Shown here piece after piece: positions 1 through 8,879 of a stretch of DNA of 33,910 bases (positions are counted from its first letter, which is position 1; every line of letters begins with the position of its first letter). Origin of the DNA: Coprothermobacterota bacterium (GTDB lineage Bacteria > Caldisericota > JANLFM01); contig JAPLHW010000163.1 in the NCBI GenBank assembly GCA_026389425.1, forward strand, positions 1-33,910, given 5' to 3'. The notes beneath the pieces are model-generated. The model was not told the origin of the DNA. It saw only the letters and a program-made list of their open reading frames with translations, and searched no databases. The position numbers were made by a program, and so were the translations under genes.

Positions 1-159
1 ACCGGCGTTGGCCCGGGGCGGCATGAAGTCGTCAAAATAGAGGGCTTCCCGGCTGAAGTTCTTGCCGAAGTCCAGGAAACTGTTGGTATCGTCCGCCTCC
101 AGCAGGAATTTGTTCCCTCCCACGCAGTCGGCGCCGTCATAGAAAGTCAGGGTCGTCAT
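1..159 (-). CDS. MBL-fold metallo-hydrolase (RNA-processing exonuclease-like), N-terminal fragment, truncated by window edge
   Basis: Reverse-strand ATG at 157-159; translation MTTLTFYDGADCVGGNKFLLEADDTNSFLDFGKNFSREALYFDDFMPPRANAG resembles the N-terminus of MBL-fold exonuclease-type proteins (GGN..LLE....FLDFG.). Confidence 0.6.
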   Translation of the reverse strand, partial: MTTLTFYDGADCVGGNKFLLEADDTNSFLDFGKNFSREALYFDDFMPPRANAG

Positions 160-332
160 GGAGTCAGGCCTAACCATCTAGCATTTTCAGTATTTCTCTT
201 GCTCCTCTGTGAGATTCACGTGCCTGCGATCACTACGTCTTTCCTCGATAAATCGATGCAGGAAGCCGTACCGATCAGGAAAAACCATGGTTCAACGCCC
301 GCAGGCGATGGATTGGCACCTTCTGAGGGAAA

Positions 333-358
333 GCCAGAGGGGGAAAACCCCCTCTGGC
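333..358. terminator. Perfect 11-bp stem hairpin between divergent/tail regions, possible terminator
   Basis: GCCAGAGGGGG-AAAA-CCCCCTCTGGC; no clear T-run. Confidence 0.5.
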
Positions 359-397
359 GGATCGTACAAGTGAAGCACTTGCTGGGTCTGCTGATTC

Positions 398-1683
398 CTA
401 TATTTGAGCCTGGTTGCTACCGGCCGGGGGAAGCTCCTCTTGTTTGCGGGGACGGGTTTGGATGGAGATCCACAGCGAGCCCAAAGCGGCCAATCCTACC
501 ACCAGCTCGACTACCCAACCTACGACCGGGATGCCATAAAGCAAGACCAGGATCAGCGTGCCCCGACCAGGACGGAAGCAGCGAACCGAAGATAGAGCCA
601 AAGGAAGGCTCCCGCCGCAACGGCTGTTAGGCAAGCGACGCCGACGGTCGTCCCAGCCAGTTCGCCGAAGGTAATCAAGCCCAAGCCCATGGCCAGGACA
701 GCGGCCAGAACGAAGAAGAGCATAACTCCGATGGGGATGGCCAACACCCACACTACACCCCAGCCGAGCGCCGGAAATGGACGCTTGCCCAGTGCCTTGG
801 CTCCACGCCGCATGAAACCGCGGAAAAGCCAGAGCATCAGGAACCCGGCCACTACCAGGACAATCCAGTGCCGGAAGGAGTTCCACAGCCAGTCAGTAAA
901 ACTCTGCGGTTGGCCTGGTTGGGAGATGACCGGGGTACCCGGCTCAACGGAGATGGGGTGATACTCTACCTTGCCCGCAACGCCGGAGGGGATGACGAAC
1001 TCGCGCGAGCTGCTGTAATCAAGGGTTCCACCGACGGAAGCCTTCGCGTCCACCACCAAGCCGACATTGACGGTGGGCCAGCTCGGCGCTCCCGGGATCC
1101 AAGTCAGCCACCAGGTAGAAGGCATTTCACCGCCGTTTTTGCCATCAATGACCAGCTTGGCGTCACGACCGACTTTGCCTAGCAGGGTCAGGCGGTTTCC
1201 CCCGAAGAGGAGATCCTGGTTGATCTCTCCAGCCAGCAGGGCTTGCGCACCCCCGAACACCGCTGTGCCGGCGATGCGACTACCAGCTTTGCTTTCCAGG
1301 CTCGCTCCGGCTGCCACCAAGTCCCGGCCTAACTGCGCTTTTTCACCCAAGGTGATGACCCCGGCCACTACCCGCACAGCTCCCTTCACCGTACCCTCGA
1401 TGACGATAGCCCCTGCCAGGCCGAGTAAGTCACCCTCTACAATCCCCGTCTCGGCGATGCGAACACTTCCTCCCGTCACCACCAAGTCGCCGCGGATGGT
1501 CCCTTCCAGGGTGAAGGTCGCCGCACCGACGTAGTAATCCCCCTCCACCGATCCGCCGGAGGCGACCGTGATATTGGTTCCCCCTTGGGCGGTGAAAGCG
1601 CTGGCAGGCGTGGTTATTGCTACCAAGAGCAATAAGGCTAAGGGAATGGCCGCCAACAACTTCCCCGTTCGTTTCCAATTCAT
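398..1683 (-). pseudogene. Secreted/membrane bactofilin-like (polymer-forming) protein with C-terminal TM region, apparently frameshifted near 553-560
   Basis: ORF 553-1683 has a signal peptide, repetitive GD/G-rich beta-helix pattern (GSVEGDYYVGAATFTLEGTIRGDLVVTGGSVRIAE) and TM helices, and stops at LRFAASVLVGAR*. The adjacent frame continues at once with GTLILVLLYGIPVVGWVVELVVGLAALGSLWISIQTRP, a typical continuation of the last TM helices. Confidence 0.7.
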
Positions 1684-1755
1684 GTGTGCACCTCCAAGTG
1701 AAGTCTTGTATTCTCCACTAGTTTACAGGATTTCCTGCTGTTTGTGGGTTCATGG

Positions 1756-2055
1756 TCAGGCTTCGTCCAGATCCGACCTCTCCTCCCCATCCTCGTCCTC
1801 CTCCTTCAGGTCATTCTCGAAACCCCATTGCAGATAAGCCACCAGCCACTCCTTGAGATCCTCACGGGTGGCGGCGTTGAATTGGGCGACGGCGACGGTG
1901 AAAGCGTTGCGGAAGGCGGCAAAGTAGACGTTCACTGCCTCCTTCTGCGGATCAAACCAAATGTCGAAGAGTTCAAGGAAAGCATCCTCGCATTTCCTGG
2001 AGATCAGTGAGATCTGCTCATCGCGAGAAAGGACTGGATTGGTGGGCTGTTCCAT
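1756..2055 (-). CDS. Conserved hypothetical protein, 99 aa, acidic C-terminus
   Basis: ATG preceded by AGGAGC RBS; good coding character. Confidence 0.6.
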   Translation of the reverse strand: MEQPTNPVLSRDEQISLISRKCEDAFLELFDIWFDPQKEAVNVYFAAFRNAFTVAVAQFNAATREDLKEWLVAYLQWGFENDLKEEDEDGEERSDLDEA

Positions 2056-2110
2056 AGGGGGGGCTCCTTGGGTGTTTTGACTTTATTGTATCTTGACTTC
2101 CTTGCTAGAG

Positions 2111-2157
2111 CACGCTGCCGCGGGCTATCAAGCTGCCGCCGGCTTGCATCCGCTGCC
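2111..2157. repeat. GC-rich box repeat (tandem ~18-bp units)
   Basis: CACGCTGCCGCGGGCTATCAAGCTGCCGCCGGCTTGCATCCGCTGCC; shares the core with copies at 12979, 14175, 16396, 20575, 22723, 28087 and 31242. Confidence 0.75.
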
Positions 2158-2176
2158 CTCTCGGATTACGCTAGCG

Positions 2177-2193
2177 GTTGACCTCCGGTCAAC
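2177..2193. promoter_or_regulatory. Perfect palindrome upstream of Nramp gene, candidate operator
   Basis: GTTGACC-TCC-GGTCAAC, 54 bp before the ATG at 2247. Confidence 0.35.
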
Positions 2194-2246
2194 TCGGGCA
2201 GGAGGGGGTTGAGGAGATCGGATGATTATTTTGCTGGTTCGCATGT

Positions 2247-3494
2247 ATGGCCAAGATACATTATTGGAAACGTTTATGGATTGGCCTCCTGCCCTTCCTG
2301 GCGGTGCTAGGCCCCGGGTTGATCACTGGCTCGGTGGACAACGACGCCGGGGGGATCACGACCTATTCACTCTTGGGGGCTCAATACGGGTATCAGCTTC
2401 TCTGGATCTTGATCCCTTCTTTCATCGTACTGGTGATCGTTCAAGAGATGAACGCACGGATGGGGATGGTCACCGGCAAGGGTTTGGCCGATCTGATCCG
2501 CGAGAACTTTGGCCTGCGCGTCACCTTGTTTATCCTCCTCGGCTTGTTATTGGCCAATATCGCCAACACAGCCACGGAATTTGCCGGGATCGCCGGGTCC
2601 ATGCAAATCTTCGGCGTCAGCAAGTACATCTCGGTACCGATGGCGGCTGTCGTCGTTTGGCTGTTGGTGGTGAAGGGAACCTACAAATCCTCGGAGAAGA
2701 TATTCCTCGTCTTCAGCGTTTTCCTTCTCTCCTACGTTGTCTCGGCCATCCTGGCCCGGCCGGATTGGGGAGCAGTCGGGATGTCTCTTATCCTTCCCAG
2801 CATGTCTTTCGACTTGCCCACCATCTCTATCGTGGTCGGCACCGTGGGGACTACCATCGCCCCCTGGATGCAGTTTTATATGCAATCCGCGGTTATTGAG
2901 AAAGGCCTCACCCTGAAGGACTACCGCTACGAGAAGTGGGATGTAATCATCGGCAGCTTGGCCACTGTAGTGGTCGCCTTCTTCATTGTCGTGGCCTGCG
3001 GCGCCACCCTCTACCCTAATGGAGTGGTCATCGAACAAGCCAAGGACGCAGCCATGGCGCTAAAACCCTTCGCCGGAGCCTTCGCTTCAGTGCTCTTCGC
3101 TTTGGGTCTTTTCGTCGCCTCTCTTTTCTCGGCCACCATCCTGCCGATCGCTACAGCCTTTTACATTTGCGAGGCGTTCGGTTTCGAGGCCGGGGTCAAC
3201 AAGCGATGGCGGGATGCTCCCGAGTTTTATCTCCTCTTCACTGCCATCATGATCATCGGCATTGTCATTATCCTCTTGCCCAACGCTCCCCTGATCACCA
3301 TCACCTTGTGGACCCAAATCCTGAACGGAATCTTGCTTCCACTTGTATTGATCTATATGCTTAAACTGATCAACAACCGACGGATTATGGGCAAGCATGT
3401 CAACACCCGGCTACAGAATTGGGTCACTTACGCGACCGTCTTCCTCCTGGTGGGGATGACCGGCCTCATCGTGGTTTTAGGTTTCATCCGCTAG
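2247..3494 (+). CDS. Nramp-family divalent metal transporter (divergent TM1/TM6 motifs)
   Basis: 415 aa multi-TM; GPGLITGSVDNDAGGITTYS (TM1) and VGTTIAPWMQFYMQS (TM6) match the Nramp-related family layout. Confidence 0.85.
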   Translation: MAKIHYWKRLWIGLLPFLAVLGPGLITGSVDNDAGGITTYSLLGAQYGYQLLWILIPSFIVLVIVQEMNARMGMVTGKGLADLIRENFGLRVTLFILLGLLLANIANTATEFAGIAGSMQIFGVSKYISVPMAAVVVWLLVVKGTYKSSEKIFLVFSVFLLSYVVSAILARPDWGAVGMSLILPSMSFDLPTISIVVGTVGTTIAPWMQFYMQSAVIEKGLTLKDYRYEKWDVIIGSLATVVVAFFIVVACGATLYPNGVVIEQAKDAAMALKPFAGAFASVLFALGLFVASLFSATILPIATAFYICEAFGFEAGVNKRWRDAPEFYLLFTAIMIIGIVIILLPNAPLITITLWTQILNGILLPLVLIYMLKLINNRRIMGKHVNTRLQNWVTYATVFLLVGMTGLIVVLGFIR

Positions 3495-3495
3495 C

Positions 3496-3969
3496 ATGCC
3501 ACACCTGCGCGAGATCGAACGCAAATTCCTGGTCCATGGTGTAACGGAAGATACTTTGGCTGCATTCCCCGGGTTGGATTTGGAACAGCATTACCTCTCC
3601 GGCTGCCAGGGAGTGCGAGTCCGAAGCGCCGGGGCGCGTTTCATCCTCACTGTCAAAGGGCGGGGTTCATTGGATCGGGTGGAGGTGGAGAAGGATCTCA
3701 CCGAGGAGGAATACGCCGTCCTCTTAACTCTCTGTGACCGTGGTTTGGCCAAACGCCGCTACCGCGTCGGGCGCTGGGAGGTAGACATCTTTCGGGGTTC
3801 GTTGTCCGGATTAGTGCTGGCCGAGGTCGAGCTCTCCCAGGTGGGGGAGGCGCTGCCGCCCTTCCTCTTCCCCGATGCCGAGATCGTGGAGGTTACCCAG
3901 GATCCCCGCTTCACCAACTCGAGCTTGGCTTGGGGGATGATCCCTTCATTGGAGGAAAGCCGGGGGTAG
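3496..3969 (+). CDS. CYTH domain (triphosphate tunnel metalloenzyme) protein
   Basis: N-terminal EIERKFLV motif, RVR, TVKG, VEKDLTEEEY; starts 1 nt after the Nramp stop. Confidence 0.85.
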   Translation: MPHLREIERKFLVHGVTEDTLAAFPGLDLEQHYLSGCQGVRVRSAGARFILTVKGRGSLDRVEVEKDLTEEEYAVLLTLCDRGLAKRRYRVGRWEVDIFRGSLSGLVLAEVELSQVGEALPPFLFPDAEIVEVTQDPRFTNSSLAWGMIPSLEESRG

Positions 3970-4014
3970 ATCCACTCGAGATCTCTGTCGTCCGGCGCGT
4001 CTTCCCTGATTTGC

Positions 4015-4191
4015 TCAGCGCTTGACTGGCGGTGGCCAGCGGTTGGTGATGATGGCCCAGGCAATCACCCCGAGGAAGACAATCCCCGCCGTGGCTACAA
4101 TCCAGGTCTGGGGGCGCAGGATGAGAAAAACCAAAAGGCCTACCAGCGCCAGTAAGATAACCCCCAAGGCCATAGTCTTGATCTGTGACAA
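4015..4191 (-). CDS. Small two-TM membrane protein (58 aa), TTG start
   Basis: Own translation: MSQIKTMALGVILLALVGLLVFLILRPQTWIVATAGIVFLGVIAWAIITNRWPPPVKR; GGAGG 7 nt upstream of the TTG; just downstream of recO. Not in the supplied ORF track. Confidence 0.55.
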   Translation of the reverse strand: MSQIKTMALGVILLALVGLLVFLILRPQTWIVATAGIVFLGVIAWAIITNRWPPPVKR

Positions 4192-4208
4192 CGATGTCCC
4201 TCCTCTTG

Positions 4209-5006
4209 TTAGTCGTTCCCTACTCTACCAGATCCGGAGGGACTGGATGAAGGGATGGCTCGCTCGGCTTGGCGCATTTTGGCGCGGAAGGTCTGTACAG
4301 CGGAGTACCCTTTTTCCAATTGAGCGGCCAGGAAAAGGCGCAAGAGATCAGATAGCTCTTCGCTTCCACGGATGAGGGGCGGGAGCGTTTCCCAGGAAGC
4401 CTGGAGCAGTTGGCGGGCTTGATCCAACACTTCCCCCGGCACTGTCAAAGGGATCCCCCCTAGATGTCGGCAAACAGGACAGAGGACCCCTCCGGCCGGA
4501 GGAGAGAAATAGAAAAGGGATCCCCCCACGACCCTACCGCACAAGGCGCACTTCTCCAGTGACGGCCAATACCCGATTAAAGAGAGCATCTTGAGGATGA
4601 AAGCATTGGTCACCAGGGTAGGGGAGCGCCCGCTTGAAAGAGCAGCCAAAGCTCCCTTCAACTCTTCGTAAAGTTGGGGATGCGGGTCCTCTTCATGCAG
4701 CAAAGCTCCGACCAACTCGACCAGGTAGAGGGCGGGACCGCAGAGCGACATCTCCGCACGAAGATCGCAGTGGCTCCGCAGGATTTGCCATTGGGTGATC
4801 AGCAGGTGGTCACCCTTCTGGTAAAGGAGCAGATCAAGCTCGGTGAGAGGCTCCAATGCCCCGCCCCAGTGGCTCTGCGGGCGCCGGCCGCCTCGGGCGC
4901 TGGCCAGCAAACGGCCGCGCTCACGGGTGAAGAGGAAGACCAGTTTGTCGTTCTCCCGCCAGGGCTGGGTACGCAATACCAGGCCGATCGCTTTAACAAA
5001 CGGCAT
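4209..5006 (-). CDS. recO: DNA repair protein RecO
   Basis: MPFVKAIGLVLRTQPWRENDKLVFLFTRERG..., CALC...CPVC zinc motif. Confidence 0.9.
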   Translation of the reverse strand: MPFVKAIGLVLRTQPWRENDKLVFLFTRERGRLLASARGGRRPQSHWGGALEPLTELDLLLYQKGDHLLITQWQILRSHCDLRAEMSLCGPALYLVELVGALLHEEDPHPQLYEELKGALAALSSGRSPTLVTNAFILKMLSLIGYWPSLEKCALCGRVVGGSLFYFSPPAGGVLCPVCRHLGGIPLTVPGEVLDQARQLLQASWETLPPLIRGSEELSDLLRLFLAAQLEKGYSAVQTFRAKMRQAERAIPSSSPSGSGRVGND

Positions 5007-5015
5007 TGCAGACTC

Positions 5016-5069
5016 AATAATTGGGGACAGCCACTAATTTAATTAAATCAGTGGCTGTCCCCAATTATT
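5016..5069. repeat. 54-bp nearly perfect palindrome (REP/MITE-like), abutting the tpiA stop codon
   Basis: AATAATTGGGGACAGCCACTAATTTAA / TTAAATCAGTGGCTGTCCCCAATTATT; 26 of 27 positions pair. Confidence 0.9.
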
Positions 5070-5828
5070 TTATCCTTCCCGGTAGCCGGCAATGCGCAGG
5101 AAATCATCCGCTTTCAAACTGGCCCCTCCCACCAGCACCCCGTCCAGGTCCGGCATGGCCATTAAAGCGTCGATATTGTCGGGTTTTACGCTGCCTCCAT
5201 AGAGGATCGGCAAGGATTGCGCCACCGATTCTCCCCACCCGGCAGTGAGGAGGCCGCGCAGTAAGGAGTGCACCTCCTGGGCTTGCTCGGGGGTCGCGTT
5301 GCGGCCGGTTCCAATCGCCCAAACAGGTTCATAAGCGATCACCAAGTGGTGCAACTGCTCCATGGAAAGGCCGCCCAAGCCTTTCTTCAGTTGGTCTGCC
5401 ACTACCTCGAAGGCCATGCCGCGGTCTCGCTCTTCCAGTTTCTCGCCCAGACAAAAGATGGGGGTTAAACTCCAAGCCAAGGCTCGCTCCACTTTTTGTT
5501 TCAAGATGAGCCCATCTTCGCCAAAGTGCTGCCTGCGCTCGGAGTGGCCTACCACTACATAGCGGACCCCCAGGGAGGCCAGCATTGGCGCCGAGACCTC
5601 GCCTGTATAGGCGCCCCAGTCCGATGTCCAGAGGTTCTGCGCCCCGATCGACAAATGGGAGCCGGCGGTAAGGGCACAGGCTGCTTCCAGGTAGGGGAAG
5701 GGGGGGATGGCAACCATCTCTCGCCCGGATGGAAGCGGTGGGGCGAGCAGGATGGATTCCAGCAGGCTCCGTGCCTCCGCGCGGGTTTTGTTGCATTTCC
5801 AATTACCGGCGATGATCTTTCGGCGCAT
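5070..5828 (-). CDS. tpiA: Triosephosphate isomerase
   Basis: NWKCNKT, VVGHSERR, AYEPVWAIGTG, ILYGGSVKPDN motifs. Confidence 0.97.
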   Translation of the reverse strand: MRRKIIAGNWKCNKTRAEARSLLESILLAPPLPSGREMVAIPPFPYLEAACALTAGSHLSIGAQNLWTSDWGAYTGEVSAPMLASLGVRYVVVGHSERRQHFGEDGLILKQKVERALAWSLTPIFCLGEKLEERDRGMAFEVVADQLKKGLGGLSMEQLHHLVIAYEPVWAIGTGRNATPEQAQEVHSLLRGLLTAGWGESVAQSLPILYGGSVKPDNIDALMAMPDLDGVLVGGASLKADDFLRIAGYREG

Positions 5829-5839
5829 TTATTTCCTTT

Positions 5840-6247
5840 CTAGCCCTTCGCGGGCAAGCTGGCCGGGGTGAAAGCCAGGGGCAGCAACTCTTCCACACTG
5901 GTCATCAACCGCTCCCCCTGTTCGTTGGCCAGGAGCACCGGGATGCCAGGGGTCAATTCGCTGAGCACCTGGCGGCAAGCTCCACAGGGGGCGGCCAGGG
6001 GTTGGGCGGCCGCTACAACGGTGATGGCCAGAAAATGCGTTTCCCCCTCGCTCCTCGCTTTAAAGATGGCCACCCGCTCGGCACAGATGGTCAAGGGGTA
6101 GCTGGCGTTTTCCAAATTGGCTCCACGGTAAACTCTCCCTGAGCTGCCCAACAGCGCCGCTCCCACCGGAAAGCGCGAGTATGGCACATAGGCCAGCTCG
6201 CGAGCTTGCCACGCTTCATCTAGTAGGTATTCCCAATCAATCGCCAA
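5840..6247 (-). CDS. cdd: Cytidine deaminase (likely TTG start near 6247; ORF open to 6277)
   Basis: YSRFPVGAAL, NLENASYPLTICAERVAI, PCGACRQVLSE. Confidence 0.93.
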   Translation of the reverse strand: MAIDWEYLLDEAWQARELAYVPYSRFPVGAALLGSSGRVYRGANLENASYPLTICAERVAIFKARSEGETHFLAITVVAAAQPLAAPCGACRQVLSELTPGIPVLLANEQGERLMTSVEELLPLAFTPASLPAKG

Positions 6248-7505
6248 TGTCTTGCTCCTCCTCGGGTCGCAGGTCAACCCGTATTTTCAGGATGCGGTTG
6301 CCTCGCGTTTCCTCCACCCGAAAATGCAGGCGGTGGAAATCTATTTCCTCGCCGGGAGTGGGGATGTGTTGGAAGAGCCCATAGAGAAACCCCCCGACCG
6401 TGTCATAGTCTTCGGACTGGATCTCTTCCCTGGTCAGGTCTTCCAACTCTCGCAGGGAGAGGCCGGCAGCGATCTGGAAGGATCCTGGCGCCAGGGTATG
6501 AACCGGCTCAGTCTCTAAATCGTGCTCATCGCGGATCTCACCGACGATCTCCTCCAACAGATCCTCCATGGTCACCAATCCCTCTAGACCACCGTACTCG
6601 TCCACGACCAGGGCGATCTGAGTCTTCTTACGTTGCATCTCAGGCAACAGCTGGGAGATGCGCTTGCTCTCCGGAACGAAGAAGGGGGGACGGGCCAGGT
6701 CCGCGGCAGAGAGAGCAGGATGGTCCTCCAGCGAGGCACGCAAGGCATCTTTCTCTAACAGCACACCCGTAACGTTGTCCACTTGCTCCTGGTAGATCGG
6801 TAGGCGAGAGTGGCCGCTCTCTACCATTGTGCGCAAGGCTTGCTGGAGGGGGGTACTTTGTTCGAGGGCGATGATGTCCATGCGAGGGACCATCACCTCA
6901 GAGACCTCTTTCTCGCGAAACTCGAAGATGGCTGAGATCATCTCCCGCTCGCCAGCCGGCAAATCCTCCACTTCCTCGCGCATCTCGGCTAGGGCTTTCA
7001 CTTCCGTCTCTTCCTCCGTCTCGAGGTCCGAACCAGCCCGGAAGAGACCTTTGGCAGCAATACGAAAAAGAGCGGCCAGGGGAGCCAAGAGGATACGGAC
7101 AACTGCTAAAAAGCCACAGAAGCGCAACAGTGTGGCCAGAGGATGGCTGACTCCCATCAAGCGAAGCCCGACTTCTGCCAGGATAAGCAGGATCAACGCC
7201 AGGACAATCGTCAGCCAAGCCCAGCCAGAAGCTAGACTCATCCGAGTGATCCACCAGAGGGTCAAAGCAACGTAGGCGAAGATCGAAATGTAGTCGCCTA
7301 CTGCAAGCACCGAGAGCATCGTCTGTGGATCCTCCCTCCACAGCAGCAGGCTGCGCAAACGAGGATCATCCTTCTCTTCCATCTCACGCCGAAGGCGATT
7401 CTTGGAAATAGAGAGGAAGGCTGATTCAGCGGCCGAAAAGCTAGCCAAGCTGACGAGAGAAAACAAGATTAAAAGAGGCCCGACATAGAGGGCCCAGTCC
7501 GGCAA
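6237..7505 (-). CDS. CNNM/DUF21-CBS-CorC_HlyC transporter-associated protein (paralog 1)
   Basis: [18 protein letters not shown] pair, [31 protein letters not shown]-terminal CorC_HlyC domain. Confidence 0.92.
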   Translation of the reverse strand: MPDWALYVGPLLILFSLVSLASFSAAESAFLSISKNRLRREMEEKDDPRLRSLLLWREDPQTMLSVLAVGDYISIFAYVALTLWWITRMSLASGWAWLTIVLALILLILAEVGLRLMGVSHPLATLLRFCGFLAVVRILLAPLAALFRIAAKGLFRAGSDLETEEETEVKALAEMREEVEDLPAGEREMISAIFEFREKEVSEVMVPRMDIIALEQSTPLQQALRTMVESGHSRLPIYQEQVDNVTGVLLEKDALRASLEDHPALSAADLARPPFFVPESKRISQLLPEMQRKKTQIALVVDEYGGLEGLVTMEDLLEEIVGEIRDEHDLETEPVHTLAPGSFQIAAGLSLRELEDLTREEIQSEDYDTVGGFLYGLFQHIPTPGEEIDFHRLHFRVEETRGNRILKIRVDLRPEEEQDIGD

Positions 7506-7538
7506 ATGCTCACCTCTTTCGTATCGATTATATCAGAA

Positions 7539-7554
7539 CACCCTGCCGGGGGCT
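7539..7554. repeat. GC-rich terminal box fused to an octamer palindrome
   Basis: CACCCTGCCGGGGGCT; the following GTCTA matches the copy at 14175. Confidence 0.75.
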
Positions 7555-7560
7555 GTCTAC

Positions 7561-7619
7561 TGATCAAGTGGTCCAGTGATCAAGTGGTTTAGTAGTTTAG
7601 TAACTACTTAGCCACTTAT
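7561..7619. repeat. Octamer-phased palindrome #1
   Basis: TGATCAAG TGGTCCAG TGATCAAG TGGTTTAG TAGTTTAG TAACTACT TAGCCACT: 8-nt phasing and inverted arms. Confidence 0.85.
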
Positions 7620-7658
7620 ATGAGGGGATCCCGGTCATTTTTCGCAAACGGAGAATCC

Positions 7659-8879
7659 CTACGCACCAATTTCCTTTCGACGCAGCAGAACACGCTCCAC
7701 GCTCTTAGGGGTGGCAAGCAGGATTCTGGCTTGCACGGGGCCGAGATCGATCTCCTCGCCTTGGACTGGGAAACGCCCAAGGTGTTCAGTGATGGCACCA
7801 CCCAAAGTGGTGGCCTTACTTTCCAGGACCACTCCGTGGCCTTCCGATATCTCTGCCAAGGTCGTCTGCCCGGCCAACAGCAAGCTTCCATCCGGGCATG
7901 CGTGAATTCTCTCACTGGGAGAGTCGTACTCGTCCCAGATCTCTCCGACGATCTCTTCAGCCAGGTCCTCCATCGTCACCAGCCCGGCCGTCCCACCGTG
8001 CTCGTCGATGACCAGGGCAAGGCTGGTGCGGCGCAAGCGCATCTCTTCCAAGGCTTGTGCCAAGGGGAGATTCTCGGGAAGGAAGAGGGGCTCGCGGGCC
8101 AACTGGCTGGCTGGGATGGGAGAGGTCATGGGAACCCCGAGCAGGTCTTTCAAGTACAGCACACCGATCACCCGGTCCAGACTACCCAGATAGAGAGGGA
8201 AGCGAGAGTAGCGCAGGCTGCTCGCCTCGCGCAGGATCTCCAGTGCTGGTTTTTCCACTGGGAAGGCGCGCATGGCGACACGCGGTACCATTACCTCCCC
8301 CAACCTCTTCGCGGCAAAACGGAGGGTCCGTGAAAGTATGGCCTGGTCCTCTTCTCCGCCCCAGGCTGCAGCCAAAGTCTCAATCTCCTGGCGGCTGCGG
8401 AAGGCGCCGTTGGATTGAAGGGATGGGAAGAGCCGCCGCAATCCGGCCAAGAGGCCGTTGACCAACCAGCTGATAGGCCAGAAGAGAAGATAGACCAAGA
8501 GCACAACTGGCAAAAGGAGTGAGGATGCTCGGCGAGGGAAGCGAGCCGCGATTCCTTTCGGGACCAACTCAGCGAAGAAAAGCAGGAGGAGAGCGACCAG
8601 GGCGGTGGCCAGCCAAGGGCCGGCAGCGCCCAAGCGGTGGATCAGGAGGGTGGTCAGCAAAACCGTAGCGCCGGTAGCAGCCAAGCTGTTAGCGATCAGC
8701 AGGGGGGTGAAGAAACGCTCCGGTTTCTCCCACAGGAAGAGAATGAACGCCGCCCGGCGGTTCCCCGCTTCTTTGGCCGCACGTAACCGTCGCTTGTCCA
8801 ACACGGTGTAGGATGTCTCGGCTGCAGAGAAGAGGGCAGACAGGAACAGCAACAGCAGAAAGAAGAGCCACTCAAACAT
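7659..8879 (-). CDS. CNNM/DUF21-CBS-CorC_HlyC protein (paralog 2); likely start at 8879, ORF open to 8942
   Basis: [46 protein letters not shown]. Confidence 0.9.
   Translation of the reverse strand: MFEWLFFLLLLFLSALFSAAETSYTVLDKRRLRAAKEAGNRRAAFILFLWEKPERFFTPLLIANSLAATGATVLLTTLLIHRLGAAGPWLATALVALLLLFFAELVPKGIAARFPRRASSLLLPVVLLVYLLFWPISWLVNGLLAGLRRLFPSLQSNGAFRSRQEIETLAAAWGGEEDQAILSRTLRFAAKRLGEVMVPRVAMRAFPVEKPALEILREASSLRYSRFPLYLGSLDRVIGVLYLKDLLGVPMTSPIPASQLAREPLFLPENLPLAQALEEMRLRRTSLALVIDEHGGTAGLVTMEDLAEEIVGEIWDEYDSPSERIHACPDGSLLLAGQTTLAEISEGHGVVLESKATTLGGAITEHLGRFPVQGEEIDLGPVQARILLATPKSVERVLLRRKEIGA

Noticed and set aside
2222-2899. 225-aa plus-strand ORF overlapping the Nramp gene
   Set aside because: Alternate-frame shadow ORF; the Nramp frame has clear TM helices and family motifs.
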